48,821 nucleotides of DNA from Candidatus Jorgensenbacteria bacterium GW2011_GWA1_48_11 (GTDB lineage: Bacteria; Patescibacteriota; Minisyncoccia; UBA6257; GWB1-50-10): the NCBI GenBank assembly GCA_001003475.1, contig LCPF01000004.1, positions 1 through 48,821 on the forward strand, read 5' to 3'. Both the position numbers and the translations under genes were made by a program. The notes under the pieces are model-generated. The model was given only the letters and a program-made list of their open reading frames with translations. It was not told the DNA's origin and ran no database searches. Positions 29,835 through 37,826 of the stretch are shown here, one piece after another. Position 1 is the stretch's first letter; each line of letters begins with the position of its first letter.

Positions 29835-31616
29835 ATGACTAAATCCGTTCTGACCAAAAGGACCATTCTTGAAGGAACGAGAGTGGTTTTTAAATACTTG
29901 AAGCCATACAAAGGCGCTTTTTGGTTTTTGTTGCTTTTGAGCATTGTCGCGGCAGTGGCCGAGGCCTTCATACCGCTTTTGGGCGGGCGAATTTTTGACG
30001 GAATCGTGGCCATTAGCGAACACAAAGACGCAATTTTGCCGACTTTAATAAACGCGCTTCTAATTTGGCTGGCGATTAAGCTTTTGAGCGATGCTTCCCA
30101 GTGGCGAATCGGTTATCGTCGAAGTTACATCGCTACTCGGATAGAATCAGAATATTTAGCCAATGGTTTCGGTAAATTATTGGAAATGCCGATGTCTTTT
30201 CACAAACATCGGAAGCACGGCGAAGTGATAGACAGAATTAATCGGGCCTCCGGCCAGCTCGAAAATTTTGTGGAGAATATTATGATAACGCTCGCGCCAC
30301 AATTTTTGAGCATTCTCATCGCTTTGGTTATTGCGGTCTACATTAACGCCAGCCTGGCGATGATTCTAGTAGCGACATTGTTGATTTACATTGTCGTGCT
30401 TTGGCGTTCGGTACCACGCTTGGCAACAATTCAGACGACGATGAATAGGGCTTACAATCGGGCTTACGGCCGAGCTTATGACAAGTTGGATAACGTCCAG
30501 GAGATTAAACAGGCGACAGCGGAGAAAAACGAAGCCAGACGGATTTTGGACGATTTTTTGAATAAGGCCAGCGTTTGGTGGATTAAAATTGTGGCCATTC
30601 GGCAAAAACTCAACTTCACCCAGCGAATGCTGATTACCTTGACTCAATTGAGCGTTTTTTTCTCGTCCATATTTTTAGTGGAACAAAACCTGATTACGCC
30701 AGGTGAGTTGGTTGCTTTTAACGGATATGCGGCTATGTTTTTCGGGCCTTTTGTGGTGATAGGCAATCAATGGCATACCATTCAAAATGGTTTGATTTCT
30801 CTTGTGAGGTCAGAGAAGATTTTGAATTTACCGACCGAGCAGTACCATCCGGCCAACGCCGTCATTCTTTCCGGGTTGCGGGGCGACATTCAATTTCGGG
30901 ATGTGCGTTTCAATTATGAGAAAAAACAACAAGAGGTGTTGCGTGGGGTTTCTTTTGAGGCTAAGGCCGGTGAAGTGGTGGCTTTGGTCGGCGAATCCGG
31001 CGTTGGAAAGACCACTATTTTGGACTTGCTTTTAGGATTTTATTTTCCGCAAGCAGGAAGTATTTCTATTGACGGGCACGATATTCATGATTTGGACCTT
31101 TTGGCCTATCGGGGTCAGATTGCGGTCGTCCCTCAAGAAGTGACACTTTTTAACGATACGATCATCAATAACATCAGATATGGCAGTCCGGGTAAGTCCG
31201 AATCGAAAATTAAATTAGCCGCCACCCAAGCCCACGCTTCTGAATTTATCGAATCGTTCCCGAAAAAATACAAACAGTTGGTCGGCTGGCGGGGTATTAA
31301 GCTGTCGACTGGCCAAAAGCAAAGAATTGCGATTGCGAGAGCGATTTTGCGCGCCCCCCGGATTTTAATTTTAGACGAACCGACCTCGGCTCTGGACGCG
31401 GAGTCGGAGAAACTTATTAAGTCATCGTTGGAAACCTTAATGAAAGGTCGGACTACCTTTATTGTTGCTCACCGTTTGAGCACTATTAGAGAAGCGGATA
31501 AAATTCTCGTGTTCGAAAAAGGAAAAATAATTGAATCTGGCCGCCATGAGGAATTACTTAAGAAAACTAGGGGTACTTATCGGAAGCTTTATAATTTACA
31601 GATAGGGTTTTATTAA
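29835..31616 (+). CDS. ABC exporter (fused permease-ATPase)
   Basis: A 593-residue half-transporter. Residues 1-320 contain six hydrophobic helices of a type I exporter, starting YLKPYKGAFWFLLLLSIVAA. The ATPase domain has Walker A GESGVGKTT, signature LSTGQKQRIAIARA, Walker B ILILDEPTSALD and the switch histidine in IVAHRLST. It would work as a homodimer, since no second half is adjacent. The substrate may be lipid, peptide or drug and cannot be told. It follows mltG closely; the ATG at 29835 is used rather than a TTG at 29823. Confidence 0.94.
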   Translation: MTKSVLTKRTILEGTRVVFKYLKPYKGAFWFLLLLSIVAAVAEAFIPLLGGRIFDGIVAISEHKDAILPTLINALLIWLAIKLLSDASQWRIGYRRSYIATRIESEYLANGFGKLLEMPMSFHKHRKHGEVIDRINRASGQLENFVENIMITLAPQFLSILIALVIAVYINASLAMILVATLLIYIVVLWRSVPRLATIQTTMNRAYNRAYGRAYDKLDNVQEIKQATAEKNEARRILDDFLNKASVWWIKIVAIRQKLNFTQRMLITLTQLSVFFSSIFLVEQNLITPGELVAFNGYAAMFFGPFVVIGNQWHTIQNGLISLVRSEKILNLPTEQYHPANAVILSGLRGDIQFRDVRFNYEKKQQEVLRGVSFEAKAGEVVALVGESGVGKTTILDLLLGFYFPQAGSISIDGHDIHDLDLLAYRGQIAVVPQEVTLFNDTIINNIRYGSPGKSESKIKLAATQAHASEFIESFPKKYKQLVGWRGIKLSTGQKQRIAIARAILRAPRILILDEPTSALDAESEKLIKSSLETLMKGRTTFIVAHRLSTIREADKILVFEKGKIIESGRHEELLKKTRGTYRKLYNLQIGFY

Positions 31617-31620
31617 TAAT

Positions 31621-32091
31621 ATGAAAAAAATCCTAACCCTGACGTTAATCCATCAGCCTCCGCGAATCCTTTTAGGAATGAAGAAGAGGGGATTTGGGGC
31701 CGGCCGTTGGAACGGATTCGGCGGCAAATTGAATCCCGGCGAAGACATCGTGGCGGCGGCGAAGCGGGAAATTAAGGAAGAAGTTGGTCTCGAGATTTTG
31801 GGCGATTTGAAGAAAGCCGGCATCATTGATTTTTCCTGGGCCGGAAAACCGGATGTTCTCCAGGTCCACGTTTTCCGGGCGGAAAAGTTCTCGGGCGAGC
31901 CGGTTGAAAGCGAGGAAATGAAGCCGCAGTGGTTCAATGTTGACCGGATTCCGTTTGACAAGATGTGGTCGGATGACATCCACTGGCTGCCGTTATTTCT
32001 CGCCGGTAAGACTTTCCGCGGCCGATTTGTCTTTGACGAAAGCGACAATACGCTTGAGCATGCGCTCAAGGAAACCGATTTACTGGAATAA
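31621..32091 (+). CDS. MTH1-like Nudix hydrolase (oxidised purine nucleotide diphosphatase)
   Basis: A 156-residue Nudix protein with striking resemblance to human MTH1/NUDT1: LLGMKKRGFGAGRWNGFGGK, the Nudix box GGKLNPGEDIVAAAKREIKE with EEVGL, VHVFRAEKFSGEPVESEEM, and DKMWSDDIHWLPLFL. By comparison with MTH1, the Asn in GRWNGFGGK and the Trp-Asp-Asp in MWSDD form the base-recognition pocket. It probably hydrolyses 8-oxo-dGTP, 2-OH-dATP or similar. It follows the ABC gene by 4 bases and its end overlaps the convergent HAD gene by 12. Confidence 0.92.
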   Translation: MKKILTLTLIHQPPRILLGMKKRGFGAGRWNGFGGKLNPGEDIVAAAKREIKEEVGLEILGDLKKAGIIDFSWAGKPDVLQVHVFRAEKFSGEPVESEEMKPQWFNVDRIPFDKMWSDDIHWLPLFLAGKTFRGRFVFDESDNTLEHALKETDLLE

Positions 32092-32715
32092 CTTTATAAG
32101 TTCTTTGGGAATATAATTTTTCACGACCAGATCGGCTTCGGACAGATTTTGGCCGAGATTATTATCCTTGGCTACACAATAAAAGCCGCCTCTTTTGGCC
32201 GCTTCAATGCCGCTTTCCGCGTCTTCGAAGACAATACAGTCTTCACTTTTCAATTCCAATTTTTCGGCTGCTTTCAGGAAAATTTCCGGGTCGGGCTTGC
32301 CGTGGGATACGTCTTCGGCAAAAATCTTTTCGTCAAAAAGAGAAACGATGCCGTGAGCTAAGAGAGGAGCGGTCTTGCTGGTGGCCGACGTTGCCAAGGC
32401 TAGCTTTACGCCTTTTTGTTTCAGGAGATTGAGAAATTCTTCGACGTCTTCGAAAATGGCCGGCGGTTTGGCCTTGAGCATTTCCATCACGATTTCGTCC
32501 TTTTCGTCGGAAAGCTTGGCCGCGTTAAGATCGAGTTTTCTTCTCGCGGCGACCAAATCGATGAAAATCGTGTTTTTCCTGCCGCTTTGTTCCTTGAATT
32601 CCTGTTTAGTAAGCTCGATACCGTAGCGTTTGAAAAGAGTTTCCCAGGCTTTGTCGTGCAGGCCGATGGTGCTCACCAGCGTTCCGTCCAGATCAAAAAT
32701 CGCGCCTTTTTTCAT
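32080..32715 (-). CDS. HAD-superfamily hydrolase (beta-phosphoglucomutase-like)
   Basis: A 211-residue HAD subfamily IA protein. The nucleophile motif AIFDLDGTLV is at residues 5-14, LALATSATSKTA is motif II, and HGKPDPEIFLKAAEKL with IVFEDAESGIEAAKRGG are motifs III and IV. Residues 15-80 form a helical cap. It is a phosphatase or phosphomutase on a small sugar phosphate. The start MKKGAIFDLD at 32715 is used; the longer frame to 32808 adds an unlikely N-terminus. Confidence 0.93.
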   Translation of the reverse strand: MKKGAIFDLDGTLVSTIGLHDKAWETLFKRYGIELTKQEFKEQSGRKNTIFIDLVAARRKLDLNAAKLSDEKDEIVMEMLKAKPPAIFEDVEEFLNLLKQKGVKLALATSATSKTAPLLAHGIVSLFDEKIFAEDVSHGKPDPEIFLKAAEKLELKSEDCIVFEDAESGIEAAKRGGFYCVAKDNNLGQNLSEADLVVKNYIPKELIKLFQ

Positions 32716-32860
32716 ATAATTAAGGTAATTATGAAGAGCCATTCGAAAATTGGCAATCGATTGGGCAGGCCGGCCTATCGGACGCCGGCCGGGTTCCGCT
32801 ACCGGCAATATTTGAAAATAAAAAGAAGCAGGCCCATTAAGAAACGCTGATCTTGAATTC

Positions 32861-32929
32861 TTGACAAAGGCGGCGTATTATGCTAGGCTTCTTTTCAGCA
32901 TCATGCAGGCGGAGATTTACTCCGTTTGC
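32861..32929 (+). promoter_or_regulatory. Promoter and leader hairpin of gene 32969-33469
   Basis: TTGACA (32861-32866), a 17-base spacer and TGC-TAGGCT (-10 at 32884-32889). The leader has a 10-base stem GCAGGCGGAG/CTCCGTTTGC (32905-32914/32920-32929, two G-T pairs). The promoter closely resembles that at 5490-5517. Confidence 0.75.
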
Positions 32930-32968
32930 AGTTTTACACCTTTCAGAGAGAGAAACGGAGGATGGGGC

Positions 32969-33469
32969 ATGCGGAGACTCACGGTAGCCTTCGCGATCGC
33001 GGCAGTTGCGATGCTCTTCATGTTGTCACCGCCCAGTACGGCGGCCAACCAGAAGAGCCTCGCGGCGGCCGGTTCGATGGGGTTTCACCTGATCGCGACC
33101 ACGTGGGACAATATCCGGCAGAGCGGCACGACCGCGGCCGGCGCCCTGACGAACGACTTCGTCGGCGCCGCGCTCGCGGACATCAGCATCACGGCGGCCA
33201 CGCCGGCCACCGGCAGCCTCGACCGAAGTTCGCGCTTCGCCAACGGATTAACGACGAGCTCGAACTCCTGTACAAGTTCGCCGATGACCGGTCTCGCTGG
33301 TGCGTCCAAGCCGGACGCCACCGGAGCGGCCGCGACGACCTGCCCCGCGAGGCTCAGCTACATCGGGGACAAACGCGGGCCCGAGCCCACGGAGTCCTCG
33401 GTTCGGGCAGACAACCATTTCGGTTTCATCGCGACCGGTACGAGCGGCCTCACGGCGGGCAGCTCCTAG
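32969..33469 (+). CDS. Secreted GC-rich hypothetical protein, 166 aa
   Basis: A classic Sec signal peptide (MRRLTVAFAIAAVAMLF, a turn with PPS, then TAA before the likely cleavage) precedes a small-residue-rich mature part with two cysteine-containing clusters (SNSCTSSPM, ATTCPARLSY). No family recognised. GGAGGA (32957-32962) 6 bases before the ATG, a TTGACA promoter and a downstream GC hairpin define a single-gene unit. A longer frame (32926-33525) over the same bases lacks a signal peptide and is rejected. Codon use differs from neighbours. Confidence 0.75.
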   Translation: MRRLTVAFAIAAVAMLFMLSPPSTAANQKSLAAAGSMGFHLIATTWDNIRQSGTTAAGALTNDFVGAALADISITAATPATGSLDRSSRFANGLTTSSNSCTSSPMTGLAGASKPDATGAAATTCPARLSYIGDKRGPEPTESSVRADNHFGFIATGTSGLTAGSS

Positions 33470-33570
33470 CTGCCGGCCGGGCCCGACTGGCGAGGGCTGC
33501 CGAAAATCGCCAGTGCTTCCCATAGCTGGCGCGCACCGCCGCCGCCGGCCTTCCTCTCCATCAGTCGCCT

Positions 33571-33595
33571 GCGCCCCGGGATCTTCCCGGGGCGC
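33571..33595 (+). terminator. GC-rich hairpin after gene 32969-33469
   Basis: A perfect 10-base stem GCGCCCCGGG (33571-33580/33586-33595), loop ATCTT. It lacks a T run and lies about 100 bases past the stop, so termination is likely but not certain. Confidence 0.6.
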
Positions 33596-33654
33596 AACCA
33601 CGTCTACCCGGAAAATAATTGATTTTTAAACTGAAGGGAAGATAATAAAATCAA

Positions 33655-34635
33655 ATGTCCAACAAGGTGAGAATCACGGTTTTAATGGGTGGGCCTTCTC
33701 ATGAATATGAGGTTTCTTTGAATAGCGGCAAAAACGTCCTCACGCATTTAAATACCGACAAGTACCACGTTGATTCGATCCATATCGACAAGAAAGGCGA
33801 GTGGCCATTGAGGCCGGAACACTTAAAAGGCAAGACCGACATGGCTTTCATTGCCATGCACGGGCCTTACGGCGAGGACGGCACGATCCAGTCGCTCCTG
33901 GAAGCGATCGAATTGCCTTATACCGGCTCCAATGCCTTAGTGAGCGCTTTGGGCATGAATAAATTTTTGTCCTTGCGCCATTTCCGGGATTCGGGCTTGA
34001 GGATTCCGCTTACAATCCTTGTTTCGAAAAAAGACTGGCTTCGGAACGCGGCGAGAGTCCTTAAAGAAATCAATTCTTATCTCGAATATCCGCTCGTGGT
34101 GAAGCCGAATCAGTTCGGTTCGAGCGTGGGCGTGGTTTTCGTGAATCACCGGAATGACTTGGCGGCGACCCTGGAAAAAAGTTTCGCCGGGGCCAGGGAT
34201 TTGATCGTTCAGCCTTTTATCGCGGGCAAAGAAGTAACCTGCGCGGTTTTGGACCAGGGTTTCGGCAAGACTGCTTATGCTTTGCCGCCGACCGAGATCG
34301 TGCCTTTAGCCAGTCATTTTTTCGATTACGAGTCCAAATACGACCCCAAAGGCGCTTTGGAAATAACGCCGGCCAGATTGCCCGAAACCTGGCTTCGAGA
34401 GATCAAGCAGACGGCAGTGCGGGCGCATTACGCCTTGGGTTGCCGGGGCATGTCCCGCACGGACATGATCTTGGGCAAGGACAATAAATTGTACGTTTTG
34501 GAATTGAACACCATTCCCGGGCTTACCGAAAACAGTCTTCTCCCCAAAGCCGCACTATCAGTCGGCATCGGTTTCAGCCAGCTTTTGGACCGGATCATTA
34601 ATGCCGGATTCTTGAGTTCTTTCGGCCGGAAATAA
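33655..34635 (+). CDS. ddl: D-alanine--D-alanine ligase
   Basis: A 326-residue ATP-grasp ligase. VLMGGPSHEYEVSLNSG is the Ddl N-terminal signature, FIAMHGPYGEDGTIQSLLE the substrate loop, LVVKPNQFGSSVGV the ATP lid, and LYVLELNTIPGLTENSLLPK the metal-binding end. It makes D-Ala-D-Ala for MurF (19021-20322). It uses native codons and is followed 5 bases later by rsmI. Confidence 0.95.
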   Translation: MSNKVRITVLMGGPSHEYEVSLNSGKNVLTHLNTDKYHVDSIHIDKKGEWPLRPEHLKGKTDMAFIAMHGPYGEDGTIQSLLEAIELPYTGSNALVSALGMNKFLSLRHFRDSGLRIPLTILVSKKDWLRNAARVLKEINSYLEYPLVVKPNQFGSSVGVVFVNHRNDLAATLEKSFAGARDLIVQPFIAGKEVTCAVLDQGFGKTAYALPPTEIVPLASHFFDYESKYDPKGALEITPARLPETWLREIKQTAVRAHYALGCRGMSRTDMILGKDNKLYVLELNTIPGLTENSLLPKAALSVGIGFSQLLDRIINAGFLSSFGRK

Positions 34636-34640
34636 CTTCT

Positions 34641-35312
34641 ATGGGCATCTTATACATCGTTGCCACGCCGATCGGCAACTTAAAAGACATTACTTTGCGG
34701 GCGCTCGAGGTTTTGAAAGGCGCCGATTTGATCCTGGCTGAGGACACACGGGTTTCCCAAAAATTGCTTTTGCATTACGAGATTAAAAAGCCGGTCAGGC
34801 GTTACGACGAATATTCGCAAAAGTCCATTTACGAAGAAATAGGGGAAAGATTGAATCGGGGCGAAAAAGTGGTTTTGGTTTCAGATGCCGGCACGCCGGG
34901 CATCGCTGATCCGGGTTCGAAACTGGTCGCTTACATGATAAGCAGATTGCCGAAATTAAAAATAGAACCGATCCCCGGCCCGTCCGCTTTGACCACTCTT
35001 GTTTCCGCCGCCGGTATTCCCGCGAACGAATTCACGTTTCTGGGTTACCCGCCGCACAAAAAAGGCCGGGAAAAATTCTTCCGCTCGCTTCAAGGCATTA
35101 AGGTGCGGCCGGTCATTCTTTACGAATCGCCCTACCGAATCCAGAAGACCCTGGAAAGCCTGGGCCAGGTTTTCGGCCACGACCGCGAGGTCGTTGTCGG
35201 CCGGGAATTGACCAAAATGCATGAAGATATTTTCCACGGCCCGATTGCCGAAGCGCAAAAATATTTCACCGGCGAGAAAGAAAAGGGGGAATTCGCCCTC
35301 ATTATTCCATGA
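34641..35312 (+). CDS. rsmI: 16S rRNA 2'-O-ribose C1402 methyltransferase RsmI
   Basis: A 223-residue RsmI. LYIVATPIGNLKDITLRALE and LILAEDTRVSQKLLLHY are the diagnostic start, with VSDAGTPGIADPGSKL and IPGPSALTTLVSAAGI following. It is shorter than the E. coli enzyme (about 286) and lacks the C-terminal extension. It modifies the same nucleotide as RsmH (16206-17114). A repeat element starts at the base after its TGA stop. Confidence 0.94.
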   Translation: MGILYIVATPIGNLKDITLRALEVLKGADLILAEDTRVSQKLLLHYEIKKPVRRYDEYSQKSIYEEIGERLNRGEKVVLVSDAGTPGIADPGSKLVAYMISRLPKLKIEPIPGPSALTTLVSAAGIPANEFTFLGYPPHKKGREKFFRSLQGIKVRPVILYESPYRIQKTLESLGQVFGHDREVVVGRELTKMHEDIFHGPIAEAQKYFTGEKEKGEFALIIP

Positions 35313-35450
35313 CCCAGTAACATTACTTCGCTTGCGCTCAGACCCCATGATTCAGTTTTATAATTATCAACATGTTTCCTATCAATCGAAGTCGTTTTTA
35401 TCAAGTAAAACTGCGCCATTCAAAAAATATGGCGAAGTAATGTTACTGGG
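35313..35450. mobile_element. 138-base MITE-like element with 19-base terminal inverted repeats
   Basis: CCCAGTAACATTACTTCGC (35313-35331) and its exact complement (35432-35450) bound the element. It lies exactly between the rsmI stop and the acylphosphatase start. Inner inverted repeats CAGTTTTA/TAAAACTG (35353-35360/35406-35413) and CGCCAT/ATGGCG (35414-35419/35429-35434) are nested inside. TATAAT at 35359-35364 precedes a 22-codon frame from an ATG at 35372. A solo 17-base end copy is at 6198-6214. No transposase is present. Confidence 0.65.
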
Positions 35451-35723
35451 ATGATGATTTTGGCGAAAATAAGGGTTTCGGGAGCGGTCCAGGGAGTATT
35501 TTTCCGCGAGTCGGCAATGAGCGAAGCCCGCCAGCTGGGCCTGAACGGCTTCGCCCGTAACGAGGCTGACAGCAGCGTTTACCTTGAGGCCGAAGGTGGC
35601 GAGGAAAACGTGAGAAAATTCGTTGATTGGTGCCGTAAGGGTCCGCCCATGGCCAAAGTGGAAAACATCGATACCGAATTATCGGACAGTTTGGTTTATT
35701 ACAAAAACTTCGAGATGGCTTAG
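35451..35723 (+). CDS. acyP: Acylphosphatase
   Basis: A 90-residue acylphosphatase. The phosphate-binding loop with catalytic arginine is VSGAVQGVFFRESA (consensus GxVQGVxFR), and the catalytic Asn is in LNGFARN. It hydrolyses acyl phosphates. The ATG immediately follows the right end of the inverted-repeat element, so its promoter may lie inside that element. Its stop overlaps the convergent thioredoxin-like gene by 4 bases. Confidence 0.95.
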   Translation: MMILAKIRVSGAVQGVFFRESAMSEARQLGLNGFARNEADSSVYLEAEGGEENVRKFVDWCRKGPPMAKVENIDTELSDSLVYYKNFEMA

Positions 35724-35998
35724 CTTAAGGCCCACTCCTTTAATTTTTCGTAGCTTGTCTCACCACAAATCCATTCCTTGCTTTTCGTGTTGTAGAAAAA
35801 AGGCACGCCGCCGCAAAGATTTTGGTCGTATTCCTCGGCTAGTTTGGCGTTGGCTTCGTCGTGCCAAGTCTCGAATTTTTCCAGCTCGACGTTGTTTTCT
35901 TTCTCCAGTTTGTCGATTAATGGATTCATCCGTTCGCAGTGTTCGCATTCCTGACCGTAAAAATACAAGAGCCGCTTTCCGTTGGAGTTATTAGTCAT
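35720..35998 (-). CDS. Thioredoxin-like protein
   Basis: A 92-residue thioredoxin-fold protein without signal peptide. LLYFYGQECEHCERMNPLID carries a CxxC motif (CEHC) at the expected position after the first strand, and GVPFFYNTKS holds the cis-proline. A third Cys in WICGETSYEKLKEW follows. It is probably a cytosolic disulfide oxidoreductase. It is divergent from the sugar transferase gene. Confidence 0.88.
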   Translation of the reverse strand: MTNNSNGKRLLYFYGQECEHCERMNPLIDKLEKENNVELEKFETWHDEANAKLAEEYDQNLCGGVPFFYNTKSKEWICGETSYEKLKEWALS

Positions 35999-36006
35999 GG
36001 TAATAT
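35998..36006 (+). promoter_or_regulatory. Extended -10, leaderless start
   Basis: TGG-TAATAT at 35998-36006, 8 bases before the ATG at 36015. Confidence 0.5.
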
Positions 36007-36014
36007 TATATCAA

Positions 36015-36605
36015 ATGTCTAAGAGAAGCCTGGATATTGTTGGCGGATTCATCGGATTGCTCTTTATTTTGCCTTTCAGTCCTTTCATTGCTTTGGCGAT
36101 TTTTTTCGAAAGCGGCGGGCCGATTCTCGTGAAACTTGACCGAATGAGCGGCGGTAAGGTGATCAAGGTTTACAAATTCCGTTCCATGGTCAGGGGCGCG
36201 GAAAAATTGAAAAAAGATTTGATTGTTTTGAATGAAAGGAAGGACGGCCCGCTTTTCAAGATTAAGAACGATCCGCGTTTGACCGGGGTGGGGAAATTTT
36301 TGCGGAAATTTCGTTTGGACGAATTTCCCCAAGTGATCAATGTTTTGAAAGGGGAATTGTCTCTGGTCGGTCCCAGGCCGCACGAGCCGGAAGAAATTCT
36401 CCAGTACCCGGCCGAATTCAAAAGGCTTCATTTCGCGAAAGGCGGCTTAACCGGCCTTTCGCAGGTGATGGGCGCTTCGGCCCTGCCCTTTCGCAAAGAA
36501 TTGGAATTGGACGTGTATTATCTGGACAATCAATCGCTTTGGCAGGATTTGAAAATAATCTGGAAGACGATCTGGATATTTTTCTCCGACCCGACCGGAG
36601 TTTAA
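36015..36605 (+). CDS. Polyprenyl-phosphate sugar-1-phosphate transferase (WcaJ/PglC type)
   Basis: A 196-residue bacterial sugar transferase with one N-terminal hydrophobic segment (DIVGGFIGLLFILPFSPFIALAIF) and the catalytic core KVYKFRSMVRGAE, LRKFRLDEFPQVINVLKG and LVGPRPHEPEEI. It is a short, monotopic version. It loads the first sugar phosphate onto a lipid carrier for surface glycan synthesis, fitting the two glycosyltransferases and DUF4012 gene that follow. Confidence 0.92.
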   Translation: MSKRSLDIVGGFIGLLFILPFSPFIALAIFFESGGPILVKLDRMSGGKVIKVYKFRSMVRGAEKLKKDLIVLNERKDGPLFKIKNDPRLTGVGKFLRKFRLDEFPQVINVLKGELSLVGPRPHEPEEILQYPAEFKRLHFAKGGLTGLSQVMGASALPFRKELELDVYYLDNQSLWQDLKIIWKTIWIFFSDPTGV

Positions 36606-36631
36606 GATTCAAAGAAATCAATCTTTCTTAT

Positions 36632-36667
36632 TACTATTACAACTCACGATCGTGAGTTGTAATAGTA
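36632..36667. repeat. Perfect 36-base palindrome, copy 2 of the covarying pair
   Basis: Its 34-base core (36633-36666) is ACTATTA-N6-ACGATCGT-N6-TAATAGT, with T and A added outside. Every position pairs. Ends and centre match 23871-23904, while the N6 arms (CAACTC/GAGTTG) differ but remain complementary. It lies 48 bases before the -10 of the gene at 36729. Confidence 0.88.
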
Positions 36668-36712
36668 GGTCTGATTCCCAGAAGTTAGATTATTGAAGCG
36701 GTTTTTAACAAG

Positions 36713-36721
36713 TGTTAAAAT
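36713..36721 (+). promoter_or_regulatory. Extended -10, leaderless start
   Basis: TGT-TAAAAT at 36713-36721, 7 bases before the ATG at 36729. Confidence 0.6.
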
Positions 36722-36728
36722 CAAAGCA

Positions 36729-37826
36729 ATGCGCGTTGCGATCCTTCACGATTATTTGAACCAGTTCGGCGGGGCCGAACGGGTCTTGCAGGCGCTTTTG
36801 GAAATATTCCCGCAAGCCGATCTTTACACCCTTCTTTACGACGAGCAGAAAACTTTCGGCTTTTTCAGGGACAACATCAGAAAAACGAGCTTTCTGGATA
36901 TTCCTTACGTCCGGGCCCATCACCGGCGGTTCATTCCCTTAATGCCTTTGGCGGCCGGTCTTTTGAGGTCTAGGGAGCATTACGATCTCCTGGTTTCTTC
37001 GACAGCCGGCTATGGCAAGGGGATTAACGTCCAAGGCGGTTATCATATCAGTTATTGCCACAGTCCTTTGCGCTATGCCTGGGAAATAGATTATCTGAAG
37101 AATTTGCCTTTTTCGCCCTGGCCCTTGAAAGAAATCCTGATCCGGCCGATTGCCAAATGGCTTCAAAATTGGGATAAACGATCGGCTCAAAAAGTGAATT
37201 TGTTCATTGCCAATTCCGCTTTTATCGCCCAAAAAATCAGGAATTATTACGGCCGGGACGCGGCCGTGGTTTATCCGCCCGTGGAAACGCAGGTTTTTTA
37301 TCCGGAGCCGAGCATGGCCAAGGAGGATTATTTTTTAATGGTTGGCCGGCTTTTGTATTACAAGGGTTTCGATTTGGGCATCAAGGCTTTCAACGCCCTG
37401 AAATTGCCCTTGAAGATCATCGGCCAAGGGCCGGAAATAACGAAGCTTCAAAAGATCGCCGATCCCCATTACGTTCAATTCATTCCTTTTGCGCCGGACG
37501 AAGAATTGAGGTTTTTATACAGCAACGCCAAGGCCCTGATCTTTCCCCAAATCGAGGATTTCGGATTGGTGGCGGCCGAGGCGCAAATGTGCGGTTTGCC
37601 GATTTTGGCTTTTGACCGCGGCGGCGCGAGGGAGATCGTTGAGAACGGCAAAACTGGATTTTTCTTCCATGAGCAGACGGCCGAGGCAATCGCGGCCGCT
37701 GTCCGTCTTTTTAACGGGACGGAACTGAATCGGAGCTACATCACGAAACGCGCCTTGATGTTTTCCAAAAAGGAATTCAAGGATAGGATCCACGAGATCA
37801 TCCGTCAAAGCGGCTTCAAGATATGA
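36729..37826 (+). CDS. Family 4 glycosyltransferase
   Basis: A 365-residue GT-B glycosyltransferase. RVAILHDYLNQFGGAERVL is the N-terminal acceptor domain. The C-terminal donor domain has FLMVGRLLYYKGFDLGIKAF, LIFPQIEDFGLVAAEAQMCG (E-x7-E) and VENGKTGFFF. The N-terminal TGG motif of many GT4s reads FGGAERV. It is probably cytosolic and adds a sugar to a lipid-linked glycan. Its last 4 bases overlap the next glycosyltransferase. Confidence 0.92.
   Translation: MRVAILHDYLNQFGGAERVLQALLEIFPQADLYTLLYDEQKTFGFFRDNIRKTSFLDIPYVRAHHRRFIPLMPLAAGLLRSREHYDLLVSSTAGYGKGINVQGGYHISYCHSPLRYAWEIDYLKNLPFSPWPLKEILIRPIAKWLQNWDKRSAQKVNLFIANSAFIAQKIRNYYGRDAAVVYPPVETQVFYPEPSMAKEDYFLMVGRLLYYKGFDLGIKAFNALKLPLKIIGQGPEITKLQKIADPHYVQFIPFAPDEELRFLYSNAKALIFPQIEDFGLVAAEAQMCGLPILAFDRGGAREIVENGKTGFFFHEQTAEAIAAAVRLFNGTELNRSYITKRALMFSKKEFKDRIHEIIRQSGFKI

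Noticed and set aside
32926-33525. 199-codon frame overlapping the secreted protein gene
   Set aside because: No signal peptide and lower quality; the frame from 32969 has a textbook signal peptide and Shine-Dalgarno site.
23871-36667. parS sites
   Set aside because: The palindromes share only CGATCG-type centres and do not match the known parS consensus; no parAB nearby.
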